A stretch of 14,662 bases of DNA from an uncultured Mucilaginibacter sp. (GCA_946479225.1 CAMLFI010000021.1:1-14662); one strand, 5' to 3'; counted from the first letter of the stretch, positions 1-7,365 are shown. Program-made: numbers and translations. Notes: generated by a model from the letters alone, not told the origin.

Positions 1-145
1 CAAAGTAACAATTTGTTTTTCTTATTGTCAATAGTTTGCACGAATATTTTTGCTCTTTGTTTTGTTAGCCCTGCCGAAACGTTTTTTTTACCTGCAAACA
101 ACATTTTTTTATTTAAACTTGTGCGGCAATGGTATAACCAACAAA

Positions 146-961
146 ATGAACGAAGATTTTTACCGGCAAATTTTAGATAAACAACAGCAAGCCGCAGCTT
201 TACCCTCTAATAAAGAGATAACTGCCTGGGGCTTGCAGGTTATCCGTTTGCTGTACCCGGAGCAGTCAAAAAAGGTGTTTTTTACCCTGCCGCAATTACA
301 GGAAGAGTTTGACAGGTTAAAAAACGAGCTCTGCCATATAATGGATGCCACGCGCGAATGCAGCGACTGCGATAACAACAAAGTGGCCCAGGCTTTTTTT
401 GATGGGTTACCCGCTCTTTACAACATTTTAAATACAGATATACAGGCCATTTTTAACGGCGACCCCGCTGCCCGCAGCGAATTTGAGGTGGTGCGCACCT
501 ATCCGGGTTTTTATGCAATTTCTTTTTACCGCCTGGCGCATTGCCTGGTTACATTGAATGTGCCTTTGCTACCGCGGATATTAACGGAGCATGCGCATTC
601 AAAAACCGGGATTGATATTCACCCAGGTGCGGAAATTGGCGAGTACTTCCATATTGACCACGGCACCGGTATTGTAATTGGCGAAACCAGTGAGATAGGC
701 AAACATGTAAAACTTTACCAGGGCGTAACGCTAGGAGCACTTAGCGTTGCTAAAAATATGGCCGATACCAAACGCCATCCAACGGTTGAAGATAACGTGG
801 TGATCTACTCGGGCGCTACCATATTGGGTGGTAACACCGTTATAGGGCACGACAGTGTTATTGGCGGTAACGTCTGGATAACCGCAAGCGTTGAACCGCA
901 CTCTACCGTTTATCATACCCCAATGATAAAAGTTTCTAAAAACACCGAAAAAACAGAATAA
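146..961 (+). CDS. cysE: Serine O-acetyltransferase (CysE)
   Basis: It transfers acetyl from acetyl-CoA to L-serine, giving O-acetylserine, the first committed step of cysteine synthesis in the cytoplasm. The 271-residue product has a helical N-terminal half (about 1-140) and a C-terminal left-handed beta-helix of hexapeptide repeats (about 155-245). The segment GIDIHPGAEIG followed by HIDHGTGIVIGET places D157, D171 and H172 where E. coli CysE has its catalytic Asp143, Asp157 and His158; the spacing is identical. The frame is open back to 50, but those extra 32 residues are Phe/Leu-rich and unlike the family, so I chose the ATG at 146 (MNEDFYRQ). The stop is one base before the cysM start, so the two are almost certainly cotranscribed and probably translationally coupled. 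Seen: motifs and junction. Known: family reaction. The start is the least certain point. Confidence 0.93.
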   Translation: MNEDFYRQILDKQQQAAALPSNKEITAWGLQVIRLLYPEQSKKVFFTLPQLQEEFDRLKNELCHIMDATRECSDCDNNKVAQAFFDGLPALYNILNTDIQAIFNGDPAARSEFEVVRTYPGFYAISFYRLAHCLVTLNVPLLPRILTEHAHSKTGIDIHPGAEIGEYFHIDHGTGIVIGETSEIGKHVKLYQGVTLGALSVAKNMADTKRHPTVEDNVVIYSGATILGGNTVIGHDSVIGGNVWITASVEPHSTVYHTPMIKVSKNTEKTE

Positions 962-962
962 T

Positions 963-1835
963 ATGGCAGGAATGCTTGATCTGATAGGCAACACGCCGTT
1001 GGTGGAGATCACCCGGCTTAACCCTAACCCCAAAGTAAAACTTTTTGGAAAGCTGGAAGGCAACAATCCCGGCGGAAGCGTTAAGGACCGTGCCGCTTAC
1101 AACATGATAAAGAACGCGCTTGAGCGCGGCGACATAAAAAAAGGCACTAAACTAATTGAAGCCACCAGTGGTAACACAGGCATTGCTTTGGCTATGATAG
1201 CCGGTTTGTATGGTATTGAAATAGAATTGGTCCTGCCATCAAACTCAACCCGCGAGCGTACGCTTACCATGGAAGCATTTGGCGCAAAGGTTACGTTGTT
1301 AGAAGGAATTGAAGCCTGCCGCGATTATGCGGAAGCAAAAGGCGTTACGGGCGAGTATTTTTTACTGAACCAGTTTGCCAATGCTGATAACTACATGGCC
1401 CATTACCATACTACCGGACCGGAAATATGGCGCGATACCAACCAGGGCATTACGCATTTTGTAAGCGCAATGGGTACTACCGGTACCATAATGGGTTGCT
1501 CTAAGTTTTTAAAGGAAGTTAACCCGGATATACAAATTGTAGGTTGCCAGCCAACCGAAGGGTCGTCCATTCCCGGAATACGCCGCTGGCCCGAAGAATA
1601 TCTACCTAAGATATTTGACCCAAGTCGTGTCGATAGGGTAATGGATATAGCAGAAGCTGACGCTGTACAAATGACCCGTAAAATGGCCCGCGAAGAAGGC
1701 GTTTTTGCAGGTATGAGCAGTGGCGGGGCACTATCAGCTGCAATTAAACTCGCCGAAGAATTAGAAGAAGGCGTTATCGTTTTTATTTGCTGCGATCGTG
1801 GGGACAGGTATTTGAGTAGTGAGTTGTTTGGGTAG
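963..1835 (+). CDS. cysM: Cysteine synthase B (O-acetylserine sulfhydrylase, CysM type)
   Basis: A PLP enzyme that replaces the acetyl group of O-acetylserine with sulfide (or thiosulfate in CysM enzymes) to make cysteine, using the product of the upstream cysE. In the 290-residue protein the PLP lysine is K41 in GGSVKDR, the substrate loop is EATSGNTG (66-73), the phosphate-binding loop is GTTGT (171-175), and GMSSGGA (250-256) carries the serine that contacts the pyridine nitrogen. The C-terminal ICCDRGDRYLS is the CysM-like ending rather than the CysK one, which is why I favour CysM. Length is normal for CysM (about 290-305). The start ATG lies one base after the cysE stop (TAAtATG). No terminator is evident directly after the TAG stop; the inverted-repeat region begins about 70 bases further on. 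Confidence 0.93.
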   Translation: MAGMLDLIGNTPLVEITRLNPNPKVKLFGKLEGNNPGGSVKDRAAYNMIKNALERGDIKKGTKLIEATSGNTGIALAMIAGLYGIEIELVLPSNSTRERTLTMEAFGAKVTLLEGIEACRDYAEAKGVTGEYFLLNQFANADNYMAHYHTTGPEIWRDTNQGITHFVSAMGTTGTIMGCSKFLKEVNPDIQIVGCQPTEGSSIPGIRRWPEEYLPKIFDPSRVDRVMDIAEADAVQMTRKMAREEGVFAGMSSGGALSAAIKLAEELEEGVIVFICCDRGDRYLSSELFG

Positions 1836-1904
1836 AGTTTGCGTGATTAAATTATTGCTTCGGTAGTTAAAGCGCCTCGTCTATCGCTTGGTGAGGCCTT
1901 AGCG

Positions 1905-2339
1905 CGCTTGGCTTGCCCCGCTCATTCGCCGCGGAGGCTGTTACTTTTGGCTTGATCCAAAAGTAACCAAAAGATCAAGCCAAGCTGATCGCTGCCACCA
2001 CACAGGCCAGACTCCCGGCCGCGCACCTTGGCAGGCCTTTGCGCTTCTTTTATTTTTGCAATATTTATTTTTTTTGGAACGGAATTCGTCAGCCGCGCAG
2101 CTTCGGAAAAGAGCAGGTAAAACTGCTGGACGGTGTGTGGGCAGGGGCATAGTAATTTTTTGCTGAAGCGCAGGCCTTGGGCGAGCGACAGCGGGGCAAA
2201 ATTTTACAGCCCGTGGTTTTAACTGAGCGTGGGCAAAGGCCTTGTGCGAAAAGAAGCATCGTGGCGGACTTGATTTTTGTTTCTTTTTATCAAGAAAAAG
2301 AAAAAAGGCCTCCGCGGCCCTAGCGGGGCAAGCCAAGCG
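1905..2339. repeat. 435-bp inverted-repeat element, MITE/REP-like
   Basis: This element fills most of the gene-free interval 1836-2418. Its ends are inverted copies: 1905-1922 matches the reverse complement of 2322-2339 over 18 bases, and after a spacer of 5 versus 3 bases, 1928-1938 matches 2308-2318 over 11. Inside each end lies a hairpin: 1940-1950/1957-1967 (11 bp, loop CTTGAT) and 2280-2288/2295-2303 (9 bp, loop ATCAAG). A further 10-base inverted pair is at 2033-2042 and 2233-2242. No transposase and no obvious target duplication are seen. Its minus-strand open frame is low-complexity and basic, so I do not call a protein. It resembles the dispersed non-coding repeats of Sphingobacteriaceae genomes, a recollection I could not check. 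The rest of the interval holds only a weak GCCTC/GAGGC hairpin at 1874-1897 and the short repeat at 2384-2410. Confidence 0.7.
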
Positions 2340-2383
2340 GGATGGACTCGCCAGGGAGAGTAATCTTGCACTTCCTATCGTGT

Positions 2384-2410
2384 AGAGATTGCTTCGTACC
2401 TCGCAATGGC
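2384..2410. repeat. Short dispersed-type repeat (GATTGCTTCG..CCTCGCAATG)
   Basis: A 27-base stretch reading AGAGATTGCTTCG then TACCTCGCAATGGC, with ATTGC (2388-2392) pairing GCAAT (2403-2407). The complementary form, CATTGCGAGG..CGAAGCAATC, is a short intergenic repeat I recall from many bacterial genomes including Bacteroidota. Only one copy is present here, so its repeat status rests on memory. It sits 9 bases beyond the stop of the rhlE-like gene. Confidence 0.5.
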
Positions 2411-2418
2411 AAATATTT

Positions 2419-3651
2419 TTACCCCTTCGGTGAAGATTTTCTGTTATTCCCTTTAAAAGGTTTTCTACGATTATTGTTACCCCTGTTAGGTTTGGCTTCG
2501 TGCGAGGTTTTTGCTTCAGCGATGCTTAACAGATGCTCGGGTATTGGGTGTTCCGTAATTTTGCGCTCCATCAGCTCCTCAATACTTTTCAGCCTGCGCT
2601 CATCGCGATGGTTTACAAAAGTTATAGCGGTACCGGTAGTTTCGGCACGTGCCGTACGACCAATGCGGTGTATATAATCTTCGGCATCGCCGGGTACGTC
2701 AAAATTTACCACCAGGTCAATCCCCTCCACATCAATACCTCGCGAAAGCGCGTCGGTACCAATAATAACGGGTAGTTGGCGGTTTTTAAATTGGAGTAAG
2801 ATCTCTTCGCGTTCGCGCTGCTCCAGGTCGGAGTGAAATGCTTCTACTTTTATGCCGGCTGCCTTCAATTCTTTAGCCAGTGAACGTACTATTTCCTTCC
2901 GCGAAGCGAAAACTATGGTACTCACATAATTGCCTTCCTTTAAAATATGCCTTAATAAAGGCACCTTTTGGGCATCATGCGGGCGATAGATCTGTTGATC
3001 TATACCAACAGCAGGCTGAGAAATAGCTATGTTTATCTGCTCCGGATCGTTCAATATCTTCTTAGCCAGTGTACGGATACGCCCCGGCATAGTGGCCGAG
3101 AAAAGCAAAGTCTGTCTTTCTTTAGGCAGATAGCTTATAATGCGCATAATGTCATCGCTAAAGCCCATATCCAACATGCGGTCGGCTTCGTCTAATATTA
3201 AATATTTTATCTGGTTAAGCTTTAACACGCCCGATGTAAGGTGGGCTATTAACCTGCCCGGCGTTGCTATAATAATGTTTACGTTATTTTGGATACCGCG
3301 GCGCTGCTGCTCATACACGCTGCCATCGCCGCCGCCAAATACGGCTATTGAGGTTACGCCTGTAAAATAAGCCAAACCTTCGGCCTGCTGATCTATCTGT
3401 TGGGCCAGTTCGCGCGTTGGGGTAAGTACCAAAGCTGATGTTTGGTCCATCTCGGTACGACTCAGTAATTCCATTACCGGCAGTAAAAACGATGCTGTTT
3501 TACCTGTACCTGTTTGTGCGCAGGCAATCAGGTCTTTACCTTGTAATATCGCGGGGATGGCCATCGCCTGGATGGGTGTGGCCTGGGTAAACCCCATGCT
3601 GCTGATGCCGTCTGCTAGCTGCTCGTTAAAATTAAATTCCTTAAAAGTCAC
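2419..3651 (-). CDS. DEAD-box ATP-dependent RNA helicase, RhlE-like
   Basis: It unwinds RNA duplexes with ATP; RhlE relatives act in ribosome assembly and RNA turnover. The 410-residue protein shows the full motif series: Q motif GFTQATPIQ (20-28), motif I AQTGTGKT (45-52), Ia PTRELAQQ (78-85), TPGR (130-133), II DEAD (154-157), III SAT (185-187), V GTDALSRGIDV (298-308) and VI HRIGRTAR (328-335). After about residue 375 comes a short Lys/Arg/Asn-rich tail, the usual RNA-binding extension. The start is a GTG (MTFKEFNFNE), matching the usual RhlE N-terminus MSFxxF. It lies 54 bases downstream of the CBS-domain gene on the same strand and could be cotranscribed with it. Bacteroidota carry several paralogues, so I give no symbol. 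Confidence 0.92.
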   Translation of the reverse strand: MTFKEFNFNEQLADGISSMGFTQATPIQAMAIPAILQGKDLIACAQTGTGKTASFLLPVMELLSRTEMDQTSALVLTPTRELAQQIDQQAEGLAYFTGVTSIAVFGGGDGSVYEQQRRGIQNNVNIIIATPGRLIAHLTSGVLKLNQIKYLILDEADRMLDMGFSDDIMRIISYLPKERQTLLFSATMPGRIRTLAKKILNDPEQINIAISQPAVGIDQQIYRPHDAQKVPLLRHILKEGNYVSTIVFASRKEIVRSLAKELKAAGIKVEAFHSDLEQREREEILLQFKNRQLPVIIGTDALSRGIDVEGIDLVVNFDVPGDAEDYIHRIGRTARAETTGTAITFVNHRDERRLKSIEELMERKITEHPIPEHLLSIAEAKTSHEAKPNRGNNNRRKPFKGNNRKSSPKG

Positions 3652-3705
3652 TCTTTATCTGTAAAAGTGCCAAGTTAGATAAAATTAAGCGCATTCCGTT
3701 TATCG

Positions 3706-4134
3706 TTAGGAATGGATGTAACTCTGCAGGTGCTCAATGGTCTGCTCATGGAACAGGATGGTCTCAGTTACCACATCGTTAATAGATATAATTCCGATCT
3801 GGTTGCCGTTATCAAAAACCGGCAGATACCTTACATTTCCTTCGCTCATCAGGTGCATACATTTCTCAATGGAATCGCCGGGCGCTATAAGCGGCAGGTC
3901 GGTGCTCATTATATCGCGCACGATAGTGTGATCTGATGAGCGGCCCATCAAAACAACCTTACGAGCGTAATCCCGTTCGGTTATAAGGCCCATATAATTT
4001 CCATCTTCTGTAATAACTACTGATCCGATATTTTTATCAGCCATTAATTTTAACGCATCTAAAACGGAAGTGGAGGCATCAATGCTGATCACATTCTGCC
4101 CTTTGCGACGGAGAATATCTGCAACTTTTCTCAT
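3706..4134 (-). CDS. Protein of two CBS domains
   Basis: A 142-residue cytoplasmic protein made of a tandem CBS pair (Bateman module), CBS1 about 8-64 and CBS2 about 75-131, with nothing else attached. Each domain has the typical strand-helix pattern and its closing segment: GNYMGLITERDYARKV in the first and GNQIGIISINDVVTE in the second. Such modules bind adenosyl ligands (AMP, ATP, SAM, NAD) and usually regulate a partner. The T-E-R-D-Y-A run is typical of stand-alone CBS proteins in many phyla whose targets are unknown. It lies between pdxA (112 bases upstream) and the helicase (54 bases downstream), and the context does not identify a partner. The fold is clear; the ligand and role are not known. 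Confidence 0.9.
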   Translation of the reverse strand: MRKVADILRRKGQNVISIDASTSVLDALKLMADKNIGSVVITEDGNYMGLITERDYARKVVLMGRSSDHTIVRDIMSTDLPLIAPGDSIEKCMHLMSEGNVRYLPVFDNGNQIGIISINDVVTETILFHEQTIEHLQSYIHS

Positions 4135-4246
4135 AAGCGGGTTTGTTTTATTGGTATACTATATTACAATAAACAATTTAAATAAAAAAGGTTTAAATCT
4201 TTTATTTTTAATTGCTTACGATAATAAGGCCCGCCTGTAAAATCAC

Positions 4247-5302
4247 TTAATCCCTGTCGCGGCTTAGTTTGGTAATGGTTAATGGGTTTTCTGCCAGTTC
4301 TAAACCCTCTTTGCGCCTGCCGGCAATATGTATGGCGCTAAACAACGCTTCGCGGAAAGAGATCTCTGAGGCCTGGTTTTTTCCGGCGATATCATAAGCC
4401 GTACCATGGTCAGGCGAAGTGCGTACAAATTTTAATCCGGCAGTAAAGTTTACACCCGATTCAAAAGCTATCTGTTTAAAAGGAATAAGACCCTGGTCGT
4501 GGTACATGGCTAACACACCATCAAATTGCAAATAAGTCCCGTTGGCAAAGAAACCATCAGCAGGGTACGGACCAAAGGCCAGTATATCCGCTGCGCGTGC
4601 TTCTTCAATGGCGGGGATAATAATATCCTGCTCTTCGTGGCCCAATAAGCCGTTATCACCCGCGTGTGGATTAAGTCCCAGTACGGCTATTTTAGGTTTG
4701 CGGATCCAAAAATCCTGCTTTAGGCTGGAGTTCATCAGCTTAATTTTAGCCAGTATCTTTTCGGTAGAAATATTAGGAGCGATGTGCGATACAGGGATAT
4801 GCCCGGTAACCACACCAACACGCAAAGTGTCGCTAACCAAAAACATCAGCGAATCAGCCGCTTCACCTTTTTCCTGCAAATATTCTGTATGACCGGGGAA
4901 ATTAAAGTCCTCGCTTTGTATGGTATCTTTATTAATAGGCGCGGTAACAAGCGCTGCTATCTCGCCTGATAACAGGTCGGCAGTAGCTTTTTCCAACGAC
5001 GCAAAAGCATATTTTCCGGTCTCTTTATTGGGGATGCCGGGTTCTATCTTCACTTCTTCTTCCCAGCAGGTAAGCAGATTAGCGCGCTTAGGCAGCGCCT
5101 GTGAGGCATCGGTAATAATATTAAAATTAAGCTCGGTTGCTTCAATTGCTTTTTTGTAAAAAGACGCCACCTTTATATGTCCGTAAACAATAGGAGTACA
5201 ATAATTCAATATTTTGCTGTCTGCAAGTGTTTTGATGATGATCTCAAGGCCAATGCCATTTACATCACCTATGCTTATCCCTACCTTAGGTTTTTCGCTC
5301 AT
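4247..5302 (-). CDS. pdxA: 4-hydroxythreonine-4-phosphate dehydrogenase (PdxA)
   Basis: It oxidises 4-phosphohydroxy-L-threonine with NAD in the DXP-dependent route to pyridoxal phosphate; the product then feeds PdxJ. The 351-residue protein begins with VGISIGDVNGIG, the Bacteroidota form of the GDPAGIG motif. The metal ligands are H168 (VTGHIP), H213 (LNPHAGDNG) and H268 (AMYHDQG), each offset by two from E. coli His166, His211 and His266. FPGHTEYL (135-142) is the conserved substrate loop. Length is normal. It diverges from rsmA across 182 bases; a pdxA-rsmA neighbourhood is also found in enterobacteria, though in the same orientation there. The product cofactor is used by the CysM enzyme in this window, but no direct link is implied. 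Confidence 0.95.
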   Translation of the reverse strand: MSEKPKVGISIGDVNGIGLEIIIKTLADSKILNYCTPIVYGHIKVASFYKKAIEATELNFNIITDASQALPKRANLLTCWEEEVKIEPGIPNKETGKYAFASLEKATADLLSGEIAALVTAPINKDTIQSEDFNFPGHTEYLQEKGEAADSLMFLVSDTLRVGVVTGHIPVSHIAPNISTEKILAKIKLMNSSLKQDFWIRKPKIAVLGLNPHAGDNGLLGHEEQDIIIPAIEEARAADILAFGPYPADGFFANGTYLQFDGVLAMYHDQGLIPFKQIAFESGVNFTAGLKFVRTSPDHGTAYDIAGKNQASEISFREALFSAIHIAGRRKEGLELAENPLTITKLSRDRD

Positions 5303-5316
5303 GTTGTTATTATAAA

Positions 5317-5370
5317 AATTACACCGATTTTATTTGATTACACCGATGATGGTTTTGATTTCACTAATGG
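5317..5370. repeat. Three short degenerate tandem units, period about 19-21 bp
   Basis: ATTACACCGAT occurs exactly at 5318-5328 and 5337-5347, 19 bases apart. A decayed third unit (GATTTCACTAATGG) is at 5357-5370. They lie between the pdxA start and rsmA. Similar GATTACACxGAT units are, as I recall, common between genes in this bacterial group. The spacing near two helical turns would also suit a protein-binding array, which cannot be told from the sequence. Confidence 0.5.
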
Positions 5371-5434
5371 AATTGCTTTAGTCTTTTAGCTTTTTGCTTA
5401 AACAGCAAATAAAAGATTTTAGTTATAGCATTCC

Positions 5435-5463
5435 TTGTAAAAGAACAAATATGACGTAATTTG
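5435..5463 (+). promoter_or_regulatory. Candidate promoter of rsmA
   Basis: TTG at 5435-5437 and GTAATTTG at 5456-5463 are 18 bases apart, near the Bacteroidota -33/-7 arrangement TTTG..TAnnTTTG; the TA of the -7 box is displaced by one base. The expected start is about 5470, leaving a leader of about 15 bases before the ATG at 5485. Prediction by pattern only. Confidence 0.4.
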
Positions 5464-5484
5464 TTCAAATATTTACACAGCACT

Positions 5485-6264
5485 ATGTCATTAGTACGGG
5501 CGAAGAAACATTTAGGTCAGCATTTTCTTACAGATAAAAACATCGCCACAAAAATTGTGGACAGCCTGCGCCCCGAAGGAAAGTACACCCAAGTGCTTGA
5601 AGTTGGCCCCGGAATGGGCATCCTGTCAGACATATTGTTGCAGCGCGAAGGTTATGAAGTGCACCTGATAGATATTGATACTGAGTCGTACGAGTTTTTG
5701 CAGAAAAAGTATCCTGAGCTAGGCCCCCGACTTATCAATGCCGATTTTTTGGCGATGGATTTTGCTGCCGCTTTTACCGGCCCACTGGGTATTATTGGCA
5801 ATTTCCCTTATAATATATCCTCGCAGATCCTTTTTAAAATACTGGATAACCGCCAACAAGTGGTTGAAGTGGTAGGCATGTTTCAGAAAGAAGTTGCCGA
5901 GCGCTGCGCCTCTAAGCCCGGCAGCAAAGAGTACGGTATTCTGAGCGTGTTTTTGCAGGCTTATTATAAGGTAGAATATCTTTTTACCGTGAAGGCAGGC
6001 GTTTTTAATCCCCCACCGAAGGTATTGTCTGCCGTTATAAGGCTAACCCGCAACAGTAATGTAGCTTTAGATTGTGATGAAAAATTGTTTTGGCAGATAG
6101 TTAAAGCTGGTTTCAATCAGCGCAGAAAAACATTGAGGAATGCGCTATCATCACTAATTAATAAAGAGAAGATGGGAGAAGATGCAACGCTTGATCTACG
6201 AGCCGAACGCTTAAGTGTTGATGATTTTGTTGGGCTTACCCAACGGATAATGGCGGCGAGGTAG
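5485..6264 (+). CDS. rsmA: 16S rRNA (adenine1518-N6/adenine1519-N6)-dimethyltransferase
   Basis: RsmA (KsgA) dimethylates two adjacent adenines in the 3' terminal helix of 16S rRNA, a late check in small-subunit assembly, using SAM. The 259-residue protein opens with KKHLGQHFLTD, has the SAM-binding loop EVGPGMG (39-45), acidic residues in LIDID (61-65) and the catalytic NFPYNIS (106-112), the Bacteroidota form of NLPYN. VFNPPPKV and GFNQRRKTLRN in the C-terminal part are family hallmarks. The frame extends to a TTG at 5461, but that TTG overlaps the likely -7 box, so I use the ATG at 5485. Loss of RsmA gives kasugamycin resistance in other bacteria. Its TAG stop is four bases from the convergent response-regulator stop. 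Confidence 0.95.
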   Translation: MSLVRAKKHLGQHFLTDKNIATKIVDSLRPEGKYTQVLEVGPGMGILSDILLQREGYEVHLIDIDTESYEFLQKKYPELGPRLINADFLAMDFAAAFTGPLGIIGNFPYNISSQILFKILDNRQQVVEVVGMFQKEVAERCASKPGSKEYGILSVFLQAYYKVEYLFTVKAGVFNPPPKVLSAVIRLTRNSNVALDCDEKLFWQIVKAGFNQRRKTLRNALSSLINKEKMGEDATLDLRAERLSVDDFVGLTQRIMAAR

Positions 6265-6268
6265 CTTA

Positions 6269-6676
6269 TTATTCAGCAAACATCTCTTTTATCTTATCCA
6301 CACTAAGTGGTTTCGAGATAAAATTCTTTACCAGCGGATAGGATTTGGCTTTGTTAATGTCGTTACTGAAAACCGACGAAGAGATAATAAATATTTTGGT
6401 TTTTCCTAAAGGATCAATATTAAGGCGCCTGTATTCATCTAAAAACTCCCATCCATTCATTATAGGCATGTTGATATCCAGCAGAATAAAGTCGGGCAGC
6501 TCGTTGGGATCCCTTTTTTGTATCTGAAGCAACTCATCAATTGCAAACCTGCCGTTAAGGCACGCCGATATCTCAGTGCTCTCAATTGCCTTCTTTATTA
6601 GCTTGATAGAAATGAAGTTATTAATCTCATCATCATCAACTAACAGGATGCTTACAGGTTTACTATCGGCGCTCAT
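6269..6676 (-). CDS. Single-domain response regulator (receiver only)
   Basis: A 135-residue CheY-like receiver with no output domain. The acidic pocket is D14-D15-D16 in LLVDDDEIN, the phosphoacceptor is D67 in FILLDINMP, the switch Ser is about S99-S100 in IFIISSS, and the conserved lysine is K122 in FISKPLS. All active residues are present, so it should accept phosphate from a histidine kinase. No kinase gene lies in the window. The N-terminal EINNFISIKLIKK pattern is typical of the many small receivers in Bacteroidota that pair with unlinked or hybrid kinases. Its 3' end meets rsmA with only four bases between stops. Its partner and output are unknown. Confidence 0.93.
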   Translation of the reverse strand: MSADSKPVSILLVDDDEINNFISIKLIKKAIESTEISACLNGRFAIDELLQIQKRDPNELPDFILLDINMPIMNGWEFLDEYRRLNIDPLGKTKIFIISSSVFSNDINKAKSYPLVKNFISKPLSVDKIKEMFAE

Positions 6677-6762
6677 ACAAAGTTTATACGTAGGGATTTT
6701 AAAAAGGTTATATTCCTGTTAGTTGTATACGAAAAAAAAATTCAGATGGTTTCTATCTCAAA

Positions 6763-6770
6763 CAAATATA
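6763..6770 (-). promoter_or_regulatory. Candidate -7 box for the response regulator
   Basis: On the minus strand this reads TATATTTG, a full match to TAnnTTTG. The start would be near 6756, giving a leader of about 80 bases. No TTG/TTTG lies at the usual 17-23 bases upstream, so support is partial. Confidence 0.35.
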
Positions 6771-6822
6771 GTTTTAAGTGCAATATTAAGTAGTGTCATA
6801 TCAATATAATGATGAAAAAATA

Positions 6823-6843
6823 AAACGCAATGTAGTTGCATTT
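6823..6843. promoter_or_regulatory. Palindromic candidate operator upstream of the merC-like gene
   Basis: Arms AAACGCAA (6823-6830) and TTGCATTT (6836-6843) are inverted copies matching at 7 of 8 positions around TGTAG. The site ends five bases before the -7 box at 6848, where a bound repressor would block polymerase. Two genes downstream is a Fur-family regulator, the obvious candidate protein. The size fits a Fur-family site, but I cannot match it to a published consensus with certainty. Confidence 0.5.
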
Positions 6844-6847
6844 ATAT

Positions 6848-6855
6848 TATCTTTG
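6848..6855 (+). promoter_or_regulatory. Candidate -7 promoter box of the merC-like gene
   Basis: TATCTTTG matches TAnnTTTG exactly. The predicted start is about 6860-6862, at or next to the GTG start codon at 6860, which implies a leaderless or near-leaderless transcript. A -33 TTTG is not evident at the right distance, as would fit a promoter that is weak or factor-controlled. Confidence 0.5.
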
Positions 6856-6859
6856 TGCC

Positions 6860-7297
6860 GTGAAATCGAAAAGGCGTCATTCAAGACTTGACCACATAGG
6901 TATGACAGCGTCTACGCTTTGCGCGGTGCATTGCGCTATAGTGCCGCTGATGCTTACCTTTTTACCACTTGCCGGCTTTGGTTTTTTAACGAATCCGCTG
7001 TTTGAGTGGGGCATGATATCATTGGCTTTACTGCTGGGGGTGTCTTCAATTTTTATGGCTTATTTTCGTACACACCGCCGGGCGCTGCCGCTGTTGCTGC
7101 TTTTAGCTGGCTTTGCAATGATCATATTAGGACATATTTATCTGCTAACCTGGGCCGAGGCCATTGTGGTACCTGCAGGGGGCCTCACTATTGCACTGGC
7201 TCACTTTTTGAACTATAAATATGTTGACAAGTGCAGCACCGAGTCGCATTTTTTTCATTTAAACCACAACAGGCGGGCGGGACATATACACGATTGA
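6860..7297 (+). CDS. MerC-domain small membrane protein
   Basis: A 145-residue inner-membrane protein with about four hydrophobic segments (roughly 13-40, 48-69, 76-96, 101-119, counting from the GTG). The entry motif LDHIGMTASTLCAVHC, with C21, H24 and C25, is the MerC-type metal-binding signature at the start of the first segment, and the C-terminal tail is rich in histidine (H130, H133, H136, H142, H144). MerC itself carries mercuric ions inward, but chromosomal MerC-domain proteins of Bacteroidota have no mer genes nearby and probably handle another soft metal such as zinc; this is inference. The frame also opens at a TTG (6836) that lies in the operator, upstream of the -7 box, and an ATG at 6902 would remove the conserved LDHIG, so the GTG at 6860 is favoured. 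A Fur-family regulator follows after 68 bases. Confidence 0.8.
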   Translation: MKSKRRHSRLDHIGMTASTLCAVHCAIVPLMLTFLPLAGFGFLTNPLFEWGMISLALLLGVSSIFMAYFRTHRRALPLLLLLAGFAMIILGHIYLLTWAEAIVVPAGGLTIALAHFLNYKYVDKCSTESHFFHLNHNRRAGHIHD

Positions 7298-7331
7298 AAA
7301 TTCATTGTTTTTAATCCGGTGTTATTGTTAG

Positions 7332-7339
7332 TAAATTTG
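7332..7339 (+). promoter_or_regulatory. Candidate -7 box of the fur-family gene
   Basis: TAAATTTG matches TAnnTTTG. TTG at 7305-7307 lies 24 bases upstream, slightly beyond the usual spacing. The expected start near 7346 leaves about 20 bases before the ATG at 7366. It may add to, rather than replace, transcription from the merC-like gene. Confidence 0.35.
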
Positions 7340-7365
7340 CTGCTCTGTTTATTATTCCTACAACA

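Noticed and set aside
50..145. N-terminal extension of CysE (32 residues, start at 50)
   Set aside because: The added residues are Phe/Leu-rich and unlike any CysE N-terminus; the ATG at 146 gives the normal start.
1941..2336. 131-codon minus-strand open frame in the repeat element
   Set aside because: The translation is basic, low-complexity and lies wholly inside the inverted-repeat element; its open state follows from GC-rich repeat composition. Nothing in it resembles a protein domain.
5461..5484. TTG start for RsmA
   Set aside because: It overlaps the likely -7 box, and RsmA proteins begin just before KKHLGQHF, which fits the ATG at 5485.
6836..6859. TTG start for the MerC-like protein
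   Set aside because: It lies within the palindrome and upstream of the -7 box, so it would not be on the predicted transcript.
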